64,000 nt of DNA from an uncultured Dyadobacter sp. (GTDB lineage: Bacteria; Bacteroidota; Bacteroidia; Cytophagales; Spirosomataceae), in assembly GCF_946482605.1 (NCBI RefSeq), contig NZ_CAMLSE010000011.1, forward strand, positions 203,166-267,165, read 5' to 3'. Under the pieces are notes generated by a model. The model saw nothing but the letters and a program-made list of their open reading frames with translations. It was not told the origin of the DNA and ran no database searches. Positions 1 through 7,670 of the stretch are shown in pieces. Every line of letters starts with the position of its first letter. Position 1 is the first letter of the stretch. The translations under genes and the position numbers were made by a program.

Positions 1-924
1 CGACGCCAGGCTGGCATTTCCGCCGGTAATCAAAAACCCATCCAGACTGGCACTGCCCACGTCGCCGGCTGACGTAACCACATGGTGTATAAATTCGTCT
101 CCGTCGAGAATCGTTACAAGATCCTGACCTGCGTCCCGATCATCAAAAGGATAGCTGGTCTGGGTCGCGAGTTTGCGTTCGGCAAGGGATTGCTCCACAC
201 CGGTAAAGCCACCGTAAATTTTGACGTTGGGTACTAACCTGAATGTGTAGTCTTCCTGGATTACGCCGTCTTCGTCGATATAGTCGTGGTCATAAATAGC
301 GCGATAAACGCCATTGGCAACCCATATCTGCTGGACGCCGGGATTTTCATGCGCATACTTAAAAGCTTCTCCCAATTGCTGGTAGGCATTTCTCCAACTA
401 CTGCCATCATAAGGCGGCCCATCGGTTTTATTGATATTCACATACAAAACGGGCGGAACTGCATCGGTGGCTGATAGTCTTGCAGCAGTTTGTCGCACCT
501 TGATGGCACGTATTTCAGCCGGGCTTTTCGCGGGATGTCTCTTTAGTGCTGCGGCGACTGTTCTTTCCAGCCAGCTTGCCGAATTGCTTTCCGACAGCGT
601 TTTCAGGCCTCCAACTCGCGGATCATAGCGCGTCCCCGCGCTTGTGGTTGCCTTTCCCGGTGCTGGTTGTGGCCCGGCTTTGAGCGGACCCTGCTGGCTC
701 ACACGATCCCGGGCGGCTCTTTTGGCCGCCCGCTCAGCCATTTTCTTCCGGTAGATTTCACTTTCTGGCAATCCGTCTTTCGGTTTCGGTGCTCCGGGAG
801 CAACCTTTGATCCATCCTCCTGCTTCACCACACCGAATGCCCTGGCATGCGGTGATTGAACTGTTAAAAGCAGGGAAAAAATAACGAAGAGCGGGCTGAG
901 GTAGGAAATGTAGCGTTTCTTCAT
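1..924 (-). CDS. Secreted beta-helix (POMP-like) protein, N-terminal part, runs off left edge
   Basis: The minus strand is open from an ATG at 924 to the window edge (308 codons), so the C-terminus is missing. Residues 1-29 form a signal peptide (MKKRY, hydrophobic core, then PHARA). A charged Ala/Lys/Arg-rich linker of about 130 residues follows. Then comes a cassette opening typical of secreted Bacteroidota beta-helix surface proteins: YVNINKTDG, SSW.NAYQQLGEA, IWVANGVYR, then NVKIYGGFTGVE. The same pattern recurs five times in the giant protein at 56827-64000, so the two are family relatives. The family is normally surface exposed and often exported by the type IX system, but the sorting tail cannot be seen here. 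The function (adhesin or matrix protein) is inference. Confidence 0.85.
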   Translation of the reverse strand, partial: MKKRYISYLSPLFVIFSLLLTVQSPHARAFGVVKQEDGSKVAPGAPKPKDGLPESEIYRKKMAERAAKRAARDRVSQQGPLKAGPQPAPGKATTSAGTRYDPRVGGLKTLSESNSASWLERTVAAALKRHPAKSPAEIRAIKVRQTAARLSATDAVPPVLYVNINKTDGPPYDGSSWRNAYQQLGEAFKYAHENPGVQQIWVANGVYRAIYDHDYIDEDGVIQEDYTFRLVPNVKIYGGFTGVEQSLAERKLATQTSYPFDDRDAGQDLVTILDGDEFIHHVVTSAGDVGSASLDGFLITGGNASLAS

Positions 925-1207
925 TTCTTGTACAGATTAGTAGCCATGAAAGATTGATAACGTTGAGTAAATGAATATCTAAAACCGCCTGGCCCCGGAG
1001 GTTACCAGAGCAAGTGCGGGCGTATGTCGATGCTGAATTTGGGCCGGACAAAAGAAGACAATGTAGCCACAAGGCACAATAGCAAATTCTTGCTATACGC
1101 AGGCCTGACGGGGGCGAAAAACCATTTTTGTGCCTGACGGTTGATAAATAGTGACTGATCTTAGTCCCTTATCAGGTTTACCAGTATATATTTGAGTTCC
1201 TTCTCAA
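925..1207. other. Divergent intergenic region between beta-helix gene and sensor kinase
   Basis: This region must contain the promoters of the leftward beta-helix gene and the rightward kinase gene. Its one clear structure is the 18-bp dyad at 1079-1096, listed separately. No other repeat or convincing -33/-7 promoter pair was seen. Confidence 0.5.
1079..1096. promoter_or_regulatory. 18-bp dyad ATAGCAA-N4-TTGCTAT (operator candidate 1)
   Basis: There are two perfect 7-bp inverted arms with a 4-base spacer, 111 bp upstream of the kinase start at 1208 and 154 bp upstream of the divergent gene at 924. The same architecture recurs at 4346-4363 just before the response regulator gene. An 18-bp dyad fits a dimeric LuxR/NarL-type regulator, and the regulator at 4398 is the obvious candidate, but binding is inferred. 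Confidence 0.5.
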
Positions 1208-4200
1208 ATGATGTCTGTCATTGCAATGCAACGCAAACTTCCACGGTTCAGGTTTTTCGGACGATCGGTGAAACGCTATTACTTCGGGTTGCTTCTTTAC
1301 GTGGTCCAGAACTGCGTGATTCCATGCCATGCGCAGGCGCCCAAAACGCGTATCAACATTCAGCTATTGGGTCCCGAACAAGGCCTGCCCAGTCGAAATA
1401 TCCGCAGCCTGTCTCAGGATGGCCGGGGTTTTATGTGGGTCGGCACCGGCCAGGACCTCTGGCGTTACGACGGTTATACATTTCAGGACCTCACGGGCAT
1501 ACTCACAAAATCGATCGGCAGCAGAACATTGATCAATCAGATACGGACCGGCGCCGGGGGCGATATCTGGGTGGCGCATAATAATGGCATCAGCATCATC
1601 GATCCGTTTCATTTCACCTGCCGTACGATTGATCCCTCGCGCTACCTGAAAGCGGTAGCGACAAAACAGAACCTGGATATATTTTTTGACAGGAAATCAA
1701 ACGCCTGGGTGGCGATATCGGGAGGCAGACTGGTAAAAATCGATCGGAATGCCGTCCCTGTGGCCCTGTACACGCCGCCAGCTCGTCCGGGGATTTTAGC
1801 CAGGAATGTTGTCACGAAGCTTTTGTATGATAGTCAAAACAATGTGTATGCTTACAATGAAAGTAATTTCCTGGATGTGATCAGTGAGAAGGGGAATTTC
1901 GTCGGGCGGGTCGATTTGCTGGGAGCCGGGCAGCTTTCCAGGCATTATAATGTCGCCAGCGTTGTGCAATCCGGCACGGACGAGCTTACCATTTACTACA
2001 AGCAACCAGGAACCCGGAAGGGCCGGATGCGCAAATACTTCTGTGCAAAACAAATGTTTGGCCCTATACTAGATCCTGACACGGCAGTCGTTCCGGATGT
2101 GGTTTACCAGGATTCAAAGGGGCATACGTGGTACAAGGCGAAAGATGAAGTTGGCTTTTTAAATCAAAAAACAGGCGAATTCACCGCCATAACAGACCGG
2201 TTACAGCAAAAATCCGGTGCCAATATCTTTTTCTTTGCAGCATTCCTGAGCGCTGATGATAGTTTTTGGATGTCGTGCGTCGATGGTCTCTTCAAAATCA
2301 CACTGACCGAAGAAATATTCAGAAAGTACCTGAGCGTGCCTTTGGACAACCCGGGCGATATCGGGAGCAGCATCCGGGGCATTACAGAAGACAGCACGGG
2401 GAAGATATGGGTATGTTCCTACGGCTATCACGCCGATAGTATGGCCTATATGTTCCACCAAATCGATCCGGTAAAAGGCAAAGCCAGACACATGATCCTG
2501 CACCGCCCGAAGAACATCCCCGGCGATCATGTGATCCCGTACAAGGTGCTGTTTGCAAAAGACCAGGTTTACGCCGTTACCGACGGCACACAATTCCTGC
2601 GAATCGAGCCGGAGACCGAGGAATACTTCCCCGTAGAATTTCCGTCTGTCAGCGGTAGGGGGTTCACCTATTTCTACAAACTGAACGATCACACCTTCTG
2701 GATGGGGACCTGGGGCGGGATGGCGATGATCGATATCCGGGACATGAAACCGGTCCTGTTCAACGACAAGGCAGGCAGGTATATCAAAAATGAACGTGTA
2801 AACCACTTCATGCCCTGGACTGATAACCGCATTTTGGTGAGCACCACCAACGGTTTGTACATTTTGAACCGGGATGCGACCATTCAGGAACATTACGGAC
2901 AGGGTGCCGCGGACAAAATCAAGCTGCCTGCATTGCAGATCTTTCATAGTGTCTGGTATGACAATGCATTATGGGCCGCGTCGACACAAGGCTTGATCCG
3001 CATTGACACTACTTTGAAAAAAGCACGACTTTTCACCACCGATGACGGCCTGCCTGATAACAACATTTATGCATCACTGCCGGATGAACGCGGAAACCTT
3101 TGGCTAAGCACCAACAAAGGCCTGTCCCGCTTCAATACCCGCACTCAGAAGTTCTACAATTACGGCATTTCCGACGGGCTCCCCCATACAGAATTCAACC
3201 ATGGCTCCTACCTCAAATCACAGGACGGCACGCTGTATTTTGGTGGCCTGAACGGCATTGTTGCGTTTGACCCGGCACAACTGGACATCAGTGCCCAGAA
3301 AGAGCGCGGGTTGCAGCTGATCTCCTATTCCAAATACGACGCGGGGCAGAACAGAACAGATACGATCACCAACCATCAGTCGGGCAGTCAGATCGTTTTC
3401 AATCCCGACGATCGCCTTTTCGCATTTGCATTCATGAGCCCCGACTATCACAACACCAGGCTCAACCGGTTCCGTTATCAGCTGGAAGGCTGGGACGACG
3501 ACAGCTGGCACATATTCGAAAACGGCAACAAGCTACTCTTAAACAGCCTGCCGCCAGGCAATTACAAGCTACGGGTGCAGGTGTCCGTGGCAGGTGCCGA
3601 CTGGGGTGTGCAGGAATGGCAGGCTCCTGTGAAAGTGGTGGCGCCATGGTACAAATCACCCTGGTTCTTTATCCTCAGCACGCTGGTGATCAGTTTGCTG
3701 ATCTACCTCTTTTATCGCTACCGGCTCCGCCAGGTCCTGCACATCCAGCAAATCCGGAATGGCATCAGCGCCGATATGCACGACGAAATCGGGAGCACGC
3801 TGAGCAGCATTACCTTTTACAGCCAGGCACTGCTCATGCAAATGGACAAGCCCGAACATCAGCAGGTGGTACAAAAAATCAAAGAAAATGCGCAGCAGGT
3901 ACAGGAAGGGATCAGCGACATTGTATGGAGTGTGAAAGCCGGCAGCGACGAGATCCAGGATGTATTTGCCCGGATGTTCCATTTCGGAAGCGGACTCGCC
4001 GAGTCCAAAGGTATTTCGTTTCATTTCGAAACCGACCCAAGACTCGAAAACAGGAAGCTTGACATGCAGACCCGTAAAAACCTTTACCTGATATTCAAAG
4101 AGGCCATCAACAACGCCGCCAAATATGCGGAATGCACCACTTTACATGTCAGGATCAGCTACGAAAATGGCCATGTAAATATGGTTATTGAAGACAATGG

Positions 4201-4336
4201 TAACGGTTTTGACCGCCAGGCTGCTAAACAGGGCAATGGGCTGACGAACATGCAGCAACGCGCAGCTCAGATGGAAGGACAGTTGATGATCCTATCCGAA
4301 GAAATGAGCGGCACGACCATCAAGTTGGTGTTTTAG
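1208..4336 (+). CDS. Membrane histidine kinase with Reg_prop beta-propeller and Y_Y_Y sensor
   Basis: This 1042-residue protein has an N-terminal hydrophobic export signal (about residues 20-45), then periplasmic two-component-regulator propeller repeats (first one GLPSRNIRSLSQD.RGFMWVGT near residue 60, later ones near 625-650), then a Y_Y_Y-type beta domain near 740-800. A transmembrane helix lies at about 817-840. The HisKA_3 phosphoacceptor motif HDEIGSTLSSI has its histidine at about residue 858. The HATPase_c module shows FKEAINNAAKYA (N box, about 963), DNGNGFD (about 995) and GNGLTNMQQR. This kinase class in Bacteroidota senses periplasmic ligands, often saccharides or peptides; the ligand here is unknown. 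The response regulator follows 61 bp downstream. The start at 1208 is uncertain; an in-frame Met at 1226 also gives a signal peptide. Confidence 0.93.
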   Translation: MMSVIAMQRKLPRFRFFGRSVKRYYFGLLLYVVQNCVIPCHAQAPKTRINIQLLGPEQGLPSRNIRSLSQDGRGFMWVGTGQDLWRYDGYTFQDLTGILTKSIGSRTLINQIRTGAGGDIWVAHNNGISIIDPFHFTCRTIDPSRYLKAVATKQNLDIFFDRKSNAWVAISGGRLVKIDRNAVPVALYTPPARPGILARNVVTKLLYDSQNNVYAYNESNFLDVISEKGNFVGRVDLLGAGQLSRHYNVASVVQSGTDELTIYYKQPGTRKGRMRKYFCAKQMFGPILDPDTAVVPDVVYQDSKGHTWYKAKDEVGFLNQKTGEFTAITDRLQQKSGANIFFFAAFLSADDSFWMSCVDGLFKITLTEEIFRKYLSVPLDNPGDIGSSIRGITEDSTGKIWVCSYGYHADSMAYMFHQIDPVKGKARHMILHRPKNIPGDHVIPYKVLFAKDQVYAVTDGTQFLRIEPETEEYFPVEFPSVSGRGFTYFYKLNDHTFWMGTWGGMAMIDIRDMKPVLFNDKAGRYIKNERVNHFMPWTDNRILVSTTNGLYILNRDATIQEHYGQGAADKIKLPALQIFHSVWYDNALWAASTQGLIRIDTTLKKARLFTTDDGLPDNNIYASLPDERGNLWLSTNKGLSRFNTRTQKFYNYGISDGLPHTEFNHGSYLKSQDGTLYFGGLNGIVAFDPAQLDISAQKERGLQLISYSKYDAGQNRTDTITNHQSGSQIVFNPDDRLFAFAFMSPDYHNTRLNRFRYQLEGWDDDSWHIFENGNKLLLNSLPPGNYKLRVQVSVAGADWGVQEWQAPVKVVAPWYKSPWFFILSTLVISLLIYLFYRYRLRQVLHIQQIRNGISADMHDEIGSTLSSITFYSQALLMQMDKPEHQQVVQKIKENAQQVQEGISDIVWSVKAGSDEIQDVFARMFHFGSGLAESKGISFHFETDPRLENRKLDMQTRKNLYLIFKEAINNAAKYAECTTLHVRISYENGHVNMVIEDNGNGFDRQAAKQGNGLTNMQQRAAQMEGQLMILSEEMSGTTIKLVF

Positions 4337-4345
4337 CCAGACCTA

Positions 4346-4363
4346 ATGGCAAATATTTGCTAT
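4346..4363. promoter_or_regulatory. 18-bp dyad ATGGCAA-N4-TTGCTAT (operator candidate 2)
   Basis: This site lies in the 61-bp gap between the kinase stop and the response regulator start. It matches the dyad at 1079-1096 in 13 of 14 arm positions and in spacer length. The core GCAAATATTTGC is fully palindromic. It would suit autoregulation of the regulator gene. Confidence 0.5.
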
Positions 4364-4397
4364 GTAATACTTGTTTGTGAGTCACTAATTTTGCGGG

Positions 4398-5030
4398 ATG
4401 ACATCAAGGATCATCATTTTCGACGATAATCAGGAAAGGCTAAACAGCGTGGCCATGCTGTTAAACCTTTCGGCTGACTTTCTATGCGCGGGCACATTTC
4501 ACAATGCCGGTAACCTGGTGGCCGACATCACCGATTCAAAACCCGACCTGGTGCTCATGGACATCGACATGCCTGGCCTGGACGGCATTGAAGCTACCAA
4601 ACTCGTTCGAAAGCACTTTGACGCCTTGCCCGTCATAATCCAGACTAACTTTGAAGAGGATGAGCGCATATTCGGCAGCCTGAGAGCCGGCGCGAACGGC
4701 TACCTGCTCAAAAAAACGAGCCCTGAGCGGTTTCTGGAAAGTTTGAGGGAAGCGCTGGAAGGCGGCGCTCCCATGACAGGCAGCATCGCCGCCAAAGTTT
4801 TACGACACTTCTCCGCTGAAAGTCAGGCCAAAAAAGACTACCACCTCACCGAACGCGAAAAGCAAATCCTTGGCTTTTTGGTAAAGGGATACAGCTACAA
4901 GCTGATCGCAGCGGAATGCGGCATCTCATACAACACCGTCAATAACCACATCCGGAATATCTACGACAAGTTGTACGTCAACAGCGCCACAGAGGCCGTG
5001 AGCCTGGCCATCAAGGAAAGGCTGGTGTAA
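4398..5030 (+). CDS. LuxR/NarL-family response regulator
   Basis: The 210-residue protein has an N-terminal receiver domain with the acidic pocket at FDDN (residues 8-11), phosphoacceptor Asp55 in LVLMDIDMPGLDG, and a conserved KK pair in YLLKKTSPE. The C-terminal LuxR-type helix-turn-helix spans roughly 148-205 (LTEREKQIL, KLIAAECGIS.NTVNNHIRNIYDKL). It is the likely cognate partner of the HisKA_3 kinase just upstream, because HisKA_3 kinases pair with NarL-type regulators and the two genes lie 61 bp apart on the same strand. It probably binds the 18-bp dyads flanking the kinase; that part is inference. Confidence 0.95.
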   Translation: MTSRIIIFDDNQERLNSVAMLLNLSADFLCAGTFHNAGNLVADITDSKPDLVLMDIDMPGLDGIEATKLVRKHFDALPVIIQTNFEEDERIFGSLRAGANGYLLKKTSPERFLESLREALEGGAPMTGSIAAKVLRHFSAESQAKKDYHLTEREKQILGFLVKGYSYKLIAAECGISYNTVNNHIRNIYDKLYVNSATEAVSLAIKERLV

Positions 5031-5237
5031 ACGGCGCCCGGCTTTTTTCTTCCAATTTTTCCTCCCTCAAAGTTGGCAACGATCTCATCAGCATTCCGGA
5101 CTACCGTATAGCAACCCGCGTTTTAGATCGGAATAAGGATACCGACCTAACCCCCAGGTGCCCTTTCGCACAGACAATGGCGAACGGACACCCTGATATT
5201 GTCGTGATTACACCTCATGCAAGGCCCTGGTCCACCT

Positions 5238-5245
5238 TAATTTTG
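5238..5245 (+). promoter_or_regulatory. Possible -7 promoter element TAATTTTG
   Basis: TAATTTTG exactly matches the Bacteroidota -7 consensus TAnnTTTG and sits 26 bp before the ATG at 5272. No matching TTG -33 element was seen at the usual spacing, so support is partial. Confidence 0.35.
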
Positions 5246-5271
5246 GTGATCATTAAAACAAAACAAATACC

Positions 5272-5841
5272 ATGAGAAAGATCAGGATTTTCGAACATAT
5301 CTCGCTGGACGGGGTGATTGAGCATGACAAAAACTACGCGTATGGCGGATGGACCGCACCATACCGCACACCCGCCGGCATGGCTATGCTTCTTGAAGCT
5401 TATGGTACCGGCTTCGACCTGCTCGTTGGCCGCCAAACCTACGACGAGTGGTTGGGCTACTGGCCAACTGCCGGGGACTTCCCGATGGCAAACGCTATCA
5501 ACGCGGCAACCAAATTCGTCGTAACCCACAGACCGGAAAGCCTTCAATGGGGCCCGGTGATAGATTTGGGCGGAGATATCATCGAAGCCATCCGCCAACT
5601 CAAATCGACAGACGGTCCTGACCTGGTGCTTTCCGGAAGCATATCACTAACCTCTCCCCTGTTGGACGCAGGCTTGGTGGAAGAGGTGATCCTGATCGTT
5701 TACCCCGTGTTGCTGGGCCGCGGCAAGCGCATTCTATCCGACGACTATGATGCCCGCAAACTTGAATTTGTCAGTACCAAGTCCACACCAACGGGTGTAC
5801 TCCTCAATACTTACCGGCATTTAGGCGCGGTGAACAGCTGA
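5272..5841 (+). CDS. Dihydrofolate reductase/RibD C-terminal family oxidoreductase
   Basis: The 189-residue cytoplasmic protein has the RibD_C/DHFR-like fold signature. It opens with RKIRIFEHISLDGVIE, has GFDLLVGRQTYDEW near residues 49-62, VLSGSISLTSPLLDAGLVEEV near 122-142, and ends with VYPVLLGRGKRI, typical of YyaP/YwjB-type reductases. These proteins bind NADPH, but the physiological substrate is generally unknown, and it is not the housekeeping folate enzyme. It is a single gene, convergent with the next one, with a hairpin between them. Confidence 0.9.
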   Translation: MRKIRIFEHISLDGVIEHDKNYAYGGWTAPYRTPAGMAMLLEAYGTGFDLLVGRQTYDEWLGYWPTAGDFPMANAINAATKFVVTHRPESLQWGPVIDLGGDIIEAIRQLKSTDGPDLVLSGSISLTSPLLDAGLVEEVILIVYPVLLGRGKRILSDDYDARKLEFVSTKSTPTGVLLNTYRHLGAVNS

Positions 5842-5909
5842 TTTCACTGGTAAGTTGCCTCGTAGATCGACAGCGAAAAAGCCAGGCCATGCATTATTAC
5901 ATAAAAGCA

Positions 5910-5951
5910 CCATCCGAAACCGTCGTGGGAAATCATGGCGGCTTCGGATGG
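5910..5951. terminator. Hairpin between convergent genes
   Basis: A 13-bp stem (arms 5910-5922 and 5939-5951, one mismatch that is a G.U pair in RNA) encloses a 16-base loop. A small GCCC/GGGC hairpin followed by TTT lies just to the right. Its position between the 3' ends of 5272-5841(+) and 6025-6402(-) suits a bidirectional terminator. Confidence 0.5.
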
Positions 5952-6024
5952 CGGCCCATCGGGCTTTAAAAGATAGAAGACAGGATACCAAAAACTGTAT
6001 TCACCTGTTTGCTTCCAAACGAAT

Positions 6025-6402
6025 TTATATCTTTACATTGGTCAATAGCTTGTTTACAATTACCCATTTCCCGTCGACTTTGGTCAGCGATAACAGGTCG
6101 TGGTAATTAAATTCAAACATTGGCAGACGGACCTTTGCAACAGCGATCAGATTAATGATTTCAATGGAAATAATTTCCATCCGAAAACTTTCGCCCAGTT
6201 CCAATGGGCTCTTTCTGTTTTTAACGCCGTCGAGATATTGGTCAAGTGTTTTGAAATAGGGCTGTCCATTCACATCACCTGCAACCAATGCCTGCGGATG
6301 AAATGCACCGCGGAGCAGGTCCGTATCTCCTTTAAAAACCCCATTAAAATAATCCGACAATACCGCGGTAATATCCGCGGCCTGATTTGTGTAATTGTCC
6401 AT
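6025..6402 (-). CDS. NTF2-like (lumazine-binding/SnoaL-type) protein
   Basis: The 125-residue protein has the NTF2-like pattern: N-terminal helices (DITAVLSDYFNGVFKGDTDLLRGAFHPQALV), then beta strands (VAKVRLPMFEFNYHDLLSLTKVDGKWVIVNKLLT). It closely resembles the putative lumazine-binding NTF2-like proteins of Bacteroidota. I chose the ATG at 6402 because the family begins at about this point; an upstream in-frame Met at 6450 would add a 16-residue low-complexity extension running through a hairpin. No signal peptide is seen, so it is probably cytoplasmic. Its substrate is unknown. It lies 129 bp downstream of a YceI gene on the same strand. Confidence 0.85.
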   Translation of the reverse strand: MDNYTNQAADITAVLSDYFNGVFKGDTDLLRGAFHPQALVAGDVNGQPYFKTLDQYLDGVKNRKSPLELGESFRMEIISIEIINLIAVAKVRLPMFEFNYHDLLSLTKVDGKWVIVNKLLTNVKI

Positions 6403-6420
6403 TGTGTTTTCGAGTTTAGA

Positions 6421-6453
6421 GGTATGCGCCGGCATTTGGCTCCTGCGCATACC
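6421..6453 (-). other. Perfect 9-bp hairpin in leader of NTF2-like gene
   Basis: GGTATGCGC and GCGCATACC (6421-6429 and 6445-6453) are perfect inverted arms around a 15-base loop. The hairpin ends 18 bp before the ATG at 6402, in the gap after the YceI gene. It could end YceI transcription or shape the leader of the next gene; no U-run is present. Confidence 0.4.
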
Positions 6454-6531
6454 CGGTGATCAGCTATTGTTTTTGGCAAGTAGGTAACGCCATCCGGTTA
6501 CCTCCATTTTTATTAGGTATTTACGTCGATT

Positions 6532-7068
6532 TTAATGCGTGGCAAATGCCGTCAATTGTACTTCCAGTTCAAATTCGTTGTAAATAAGTGAGTCGCCCAG
6601 GTTGGTGAAAAAGTTACCGGAACGGAACTTCATATCGTAGCGGGTACGATCTACGATGACCTTACCGGTAGCGGTAACTGTATCGTCCGAAATATGTACC
6701 TGAGCTCCGAAGGCCACCTCGTGGGTAATGCCTTTGATCGTCAGATCGCCGGTGATCTGGTAGTTGTTGCTTTCCAGATGCTCGGTGGCTGTAATGACAA
6801 AAGCGGCTTCCGGGAAATGCTCTGTTGAGAAAAAATCCGCCGAAAACAGGTGGCCGGCAAACTGCTGATTGGTATCAGGATCGGTGATATCCAGAATTTT
6901 AATAGAGGTAGTATCGATGACGAAGTTACCGCCGCTCAGGTTCCCATCTCCCACCGTTAATTCCCCGGCTTTGATGTCAATAGTGCCATTATGTGCGCCT
7001 GTCACTTTTTTTCCGGTCCAGTCGATGTTGCTTTGTGAACCTTCGACTGCAAATGTTTTAGTTTCCAT
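6532..7068 (-). CDS. YceI family protein
   Basis: The 178-residue protein has the YceI lipocalin-like barrel signature: FAVEGSQSNIDWTGKKVTGAHNGTI at the N-terminus, IDTTSIKILDITDP, HLFSADFFSTEHFPEAAF, ITGDLTIKGITHEVAF, and KVIVDRTRYDMKF near the C-terminus. Family members bind polyisoprenoid-type lipids and appear in stress settings. Unlike E. coli YceI, this copy has no signal peptide, so it is probably cytoplasmic, as in many Bacteroidota paralogues. The start ATG at 7068 follows an A-rich leader. It may be co-transcribed with the NTF2-like gene downstream. Confidence 0.92.
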   Translation of the reverse strand: METKTFAVEGSQSNIDWTGKKVTGAHNGTIDIKAGELTVGDGNLSGGNFVIDTTSIKILDITDPDTNQQFAGHLFSADFFSTEHFPEAAFVITATEHLESNNYQITGDLTIKGITHEVAFGAQVHISDDTVTATGKVIVDRTRYDMKFRSGNFFTNLGDSLIYNEFELEVQLTAFATH

Positions 7069-7670
7069 TTCTTTATGTTATCGTTTAAAATTTGATAGCA
7101 CAAAGTACCGCAGGAATCGGCAGGGCATTACGTGACGTAGATCACTTTCGGAGTGGCTTACTGATTTGAATTGCGCGGTCTGCTGAGCGTCTCACGTGAA
7201 ACGGCAATGCGCCCTGTGACCAAGTGTCGTATCCAACAAAAAGTCAGCATCCGGTAAACCGCAATTTTTTGAGATTAATCCTACCGAAAACCAATTTGTT
7301 TCAAATAGCCATGGTTAGATTTCGGGCGTGATAACCTTCTCGAAACAAGTAACCGCTTTCGCCCCTAACTAATCACTTGTTAAATGCATCATCCAACGAC
7401 AGTCACTGGTCGTCATCTTCGATCGTTTTTCAAGTTCTGACACGTTAACGTTACCGTAAACATATTGCCGATGATAATTTGAGCGGGGATTCTTCGCTGT
7501 CTTAGCATTGGTATTTTGTATTAGTAATCACTTTAACCAGCCCCGCTTATGTAAAAATTTCTTCAAAACACGTGGAAGAATCTCAGTGCAGTTCCGACCG
7601 CATCCGCTCAATACGCTTCCTGATCTCACCTTTCTTAAACTCAGTTTATCAATCAAAAACTCAATTTACC
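7069..7670. other. 602-bp divergent intergenic region
   Basis: This region holds the promoters for the leftward YceI gene and the rightward susC-like gene. It contains a perfect 10-bp palindrome ACGTTAACGT at 7442-7451 and near-consensus -7 elements (TATTTTG at 7512-7518 toward susC). No protein-coding region is convincing. An in-frame upstream start at 7572 exists for the SusC ORF but would place 33 non-signal residues before the signal peptide. Confidence 0.45.

Noticed and set aside
758..1072. 104-codon minus-strand frame near the left edge
   Set aside because: It overlaps the true beta-helix gene start at 924 in another frame and shows no features; the frame opening at 924 has a signal peptide and continues to the edge.
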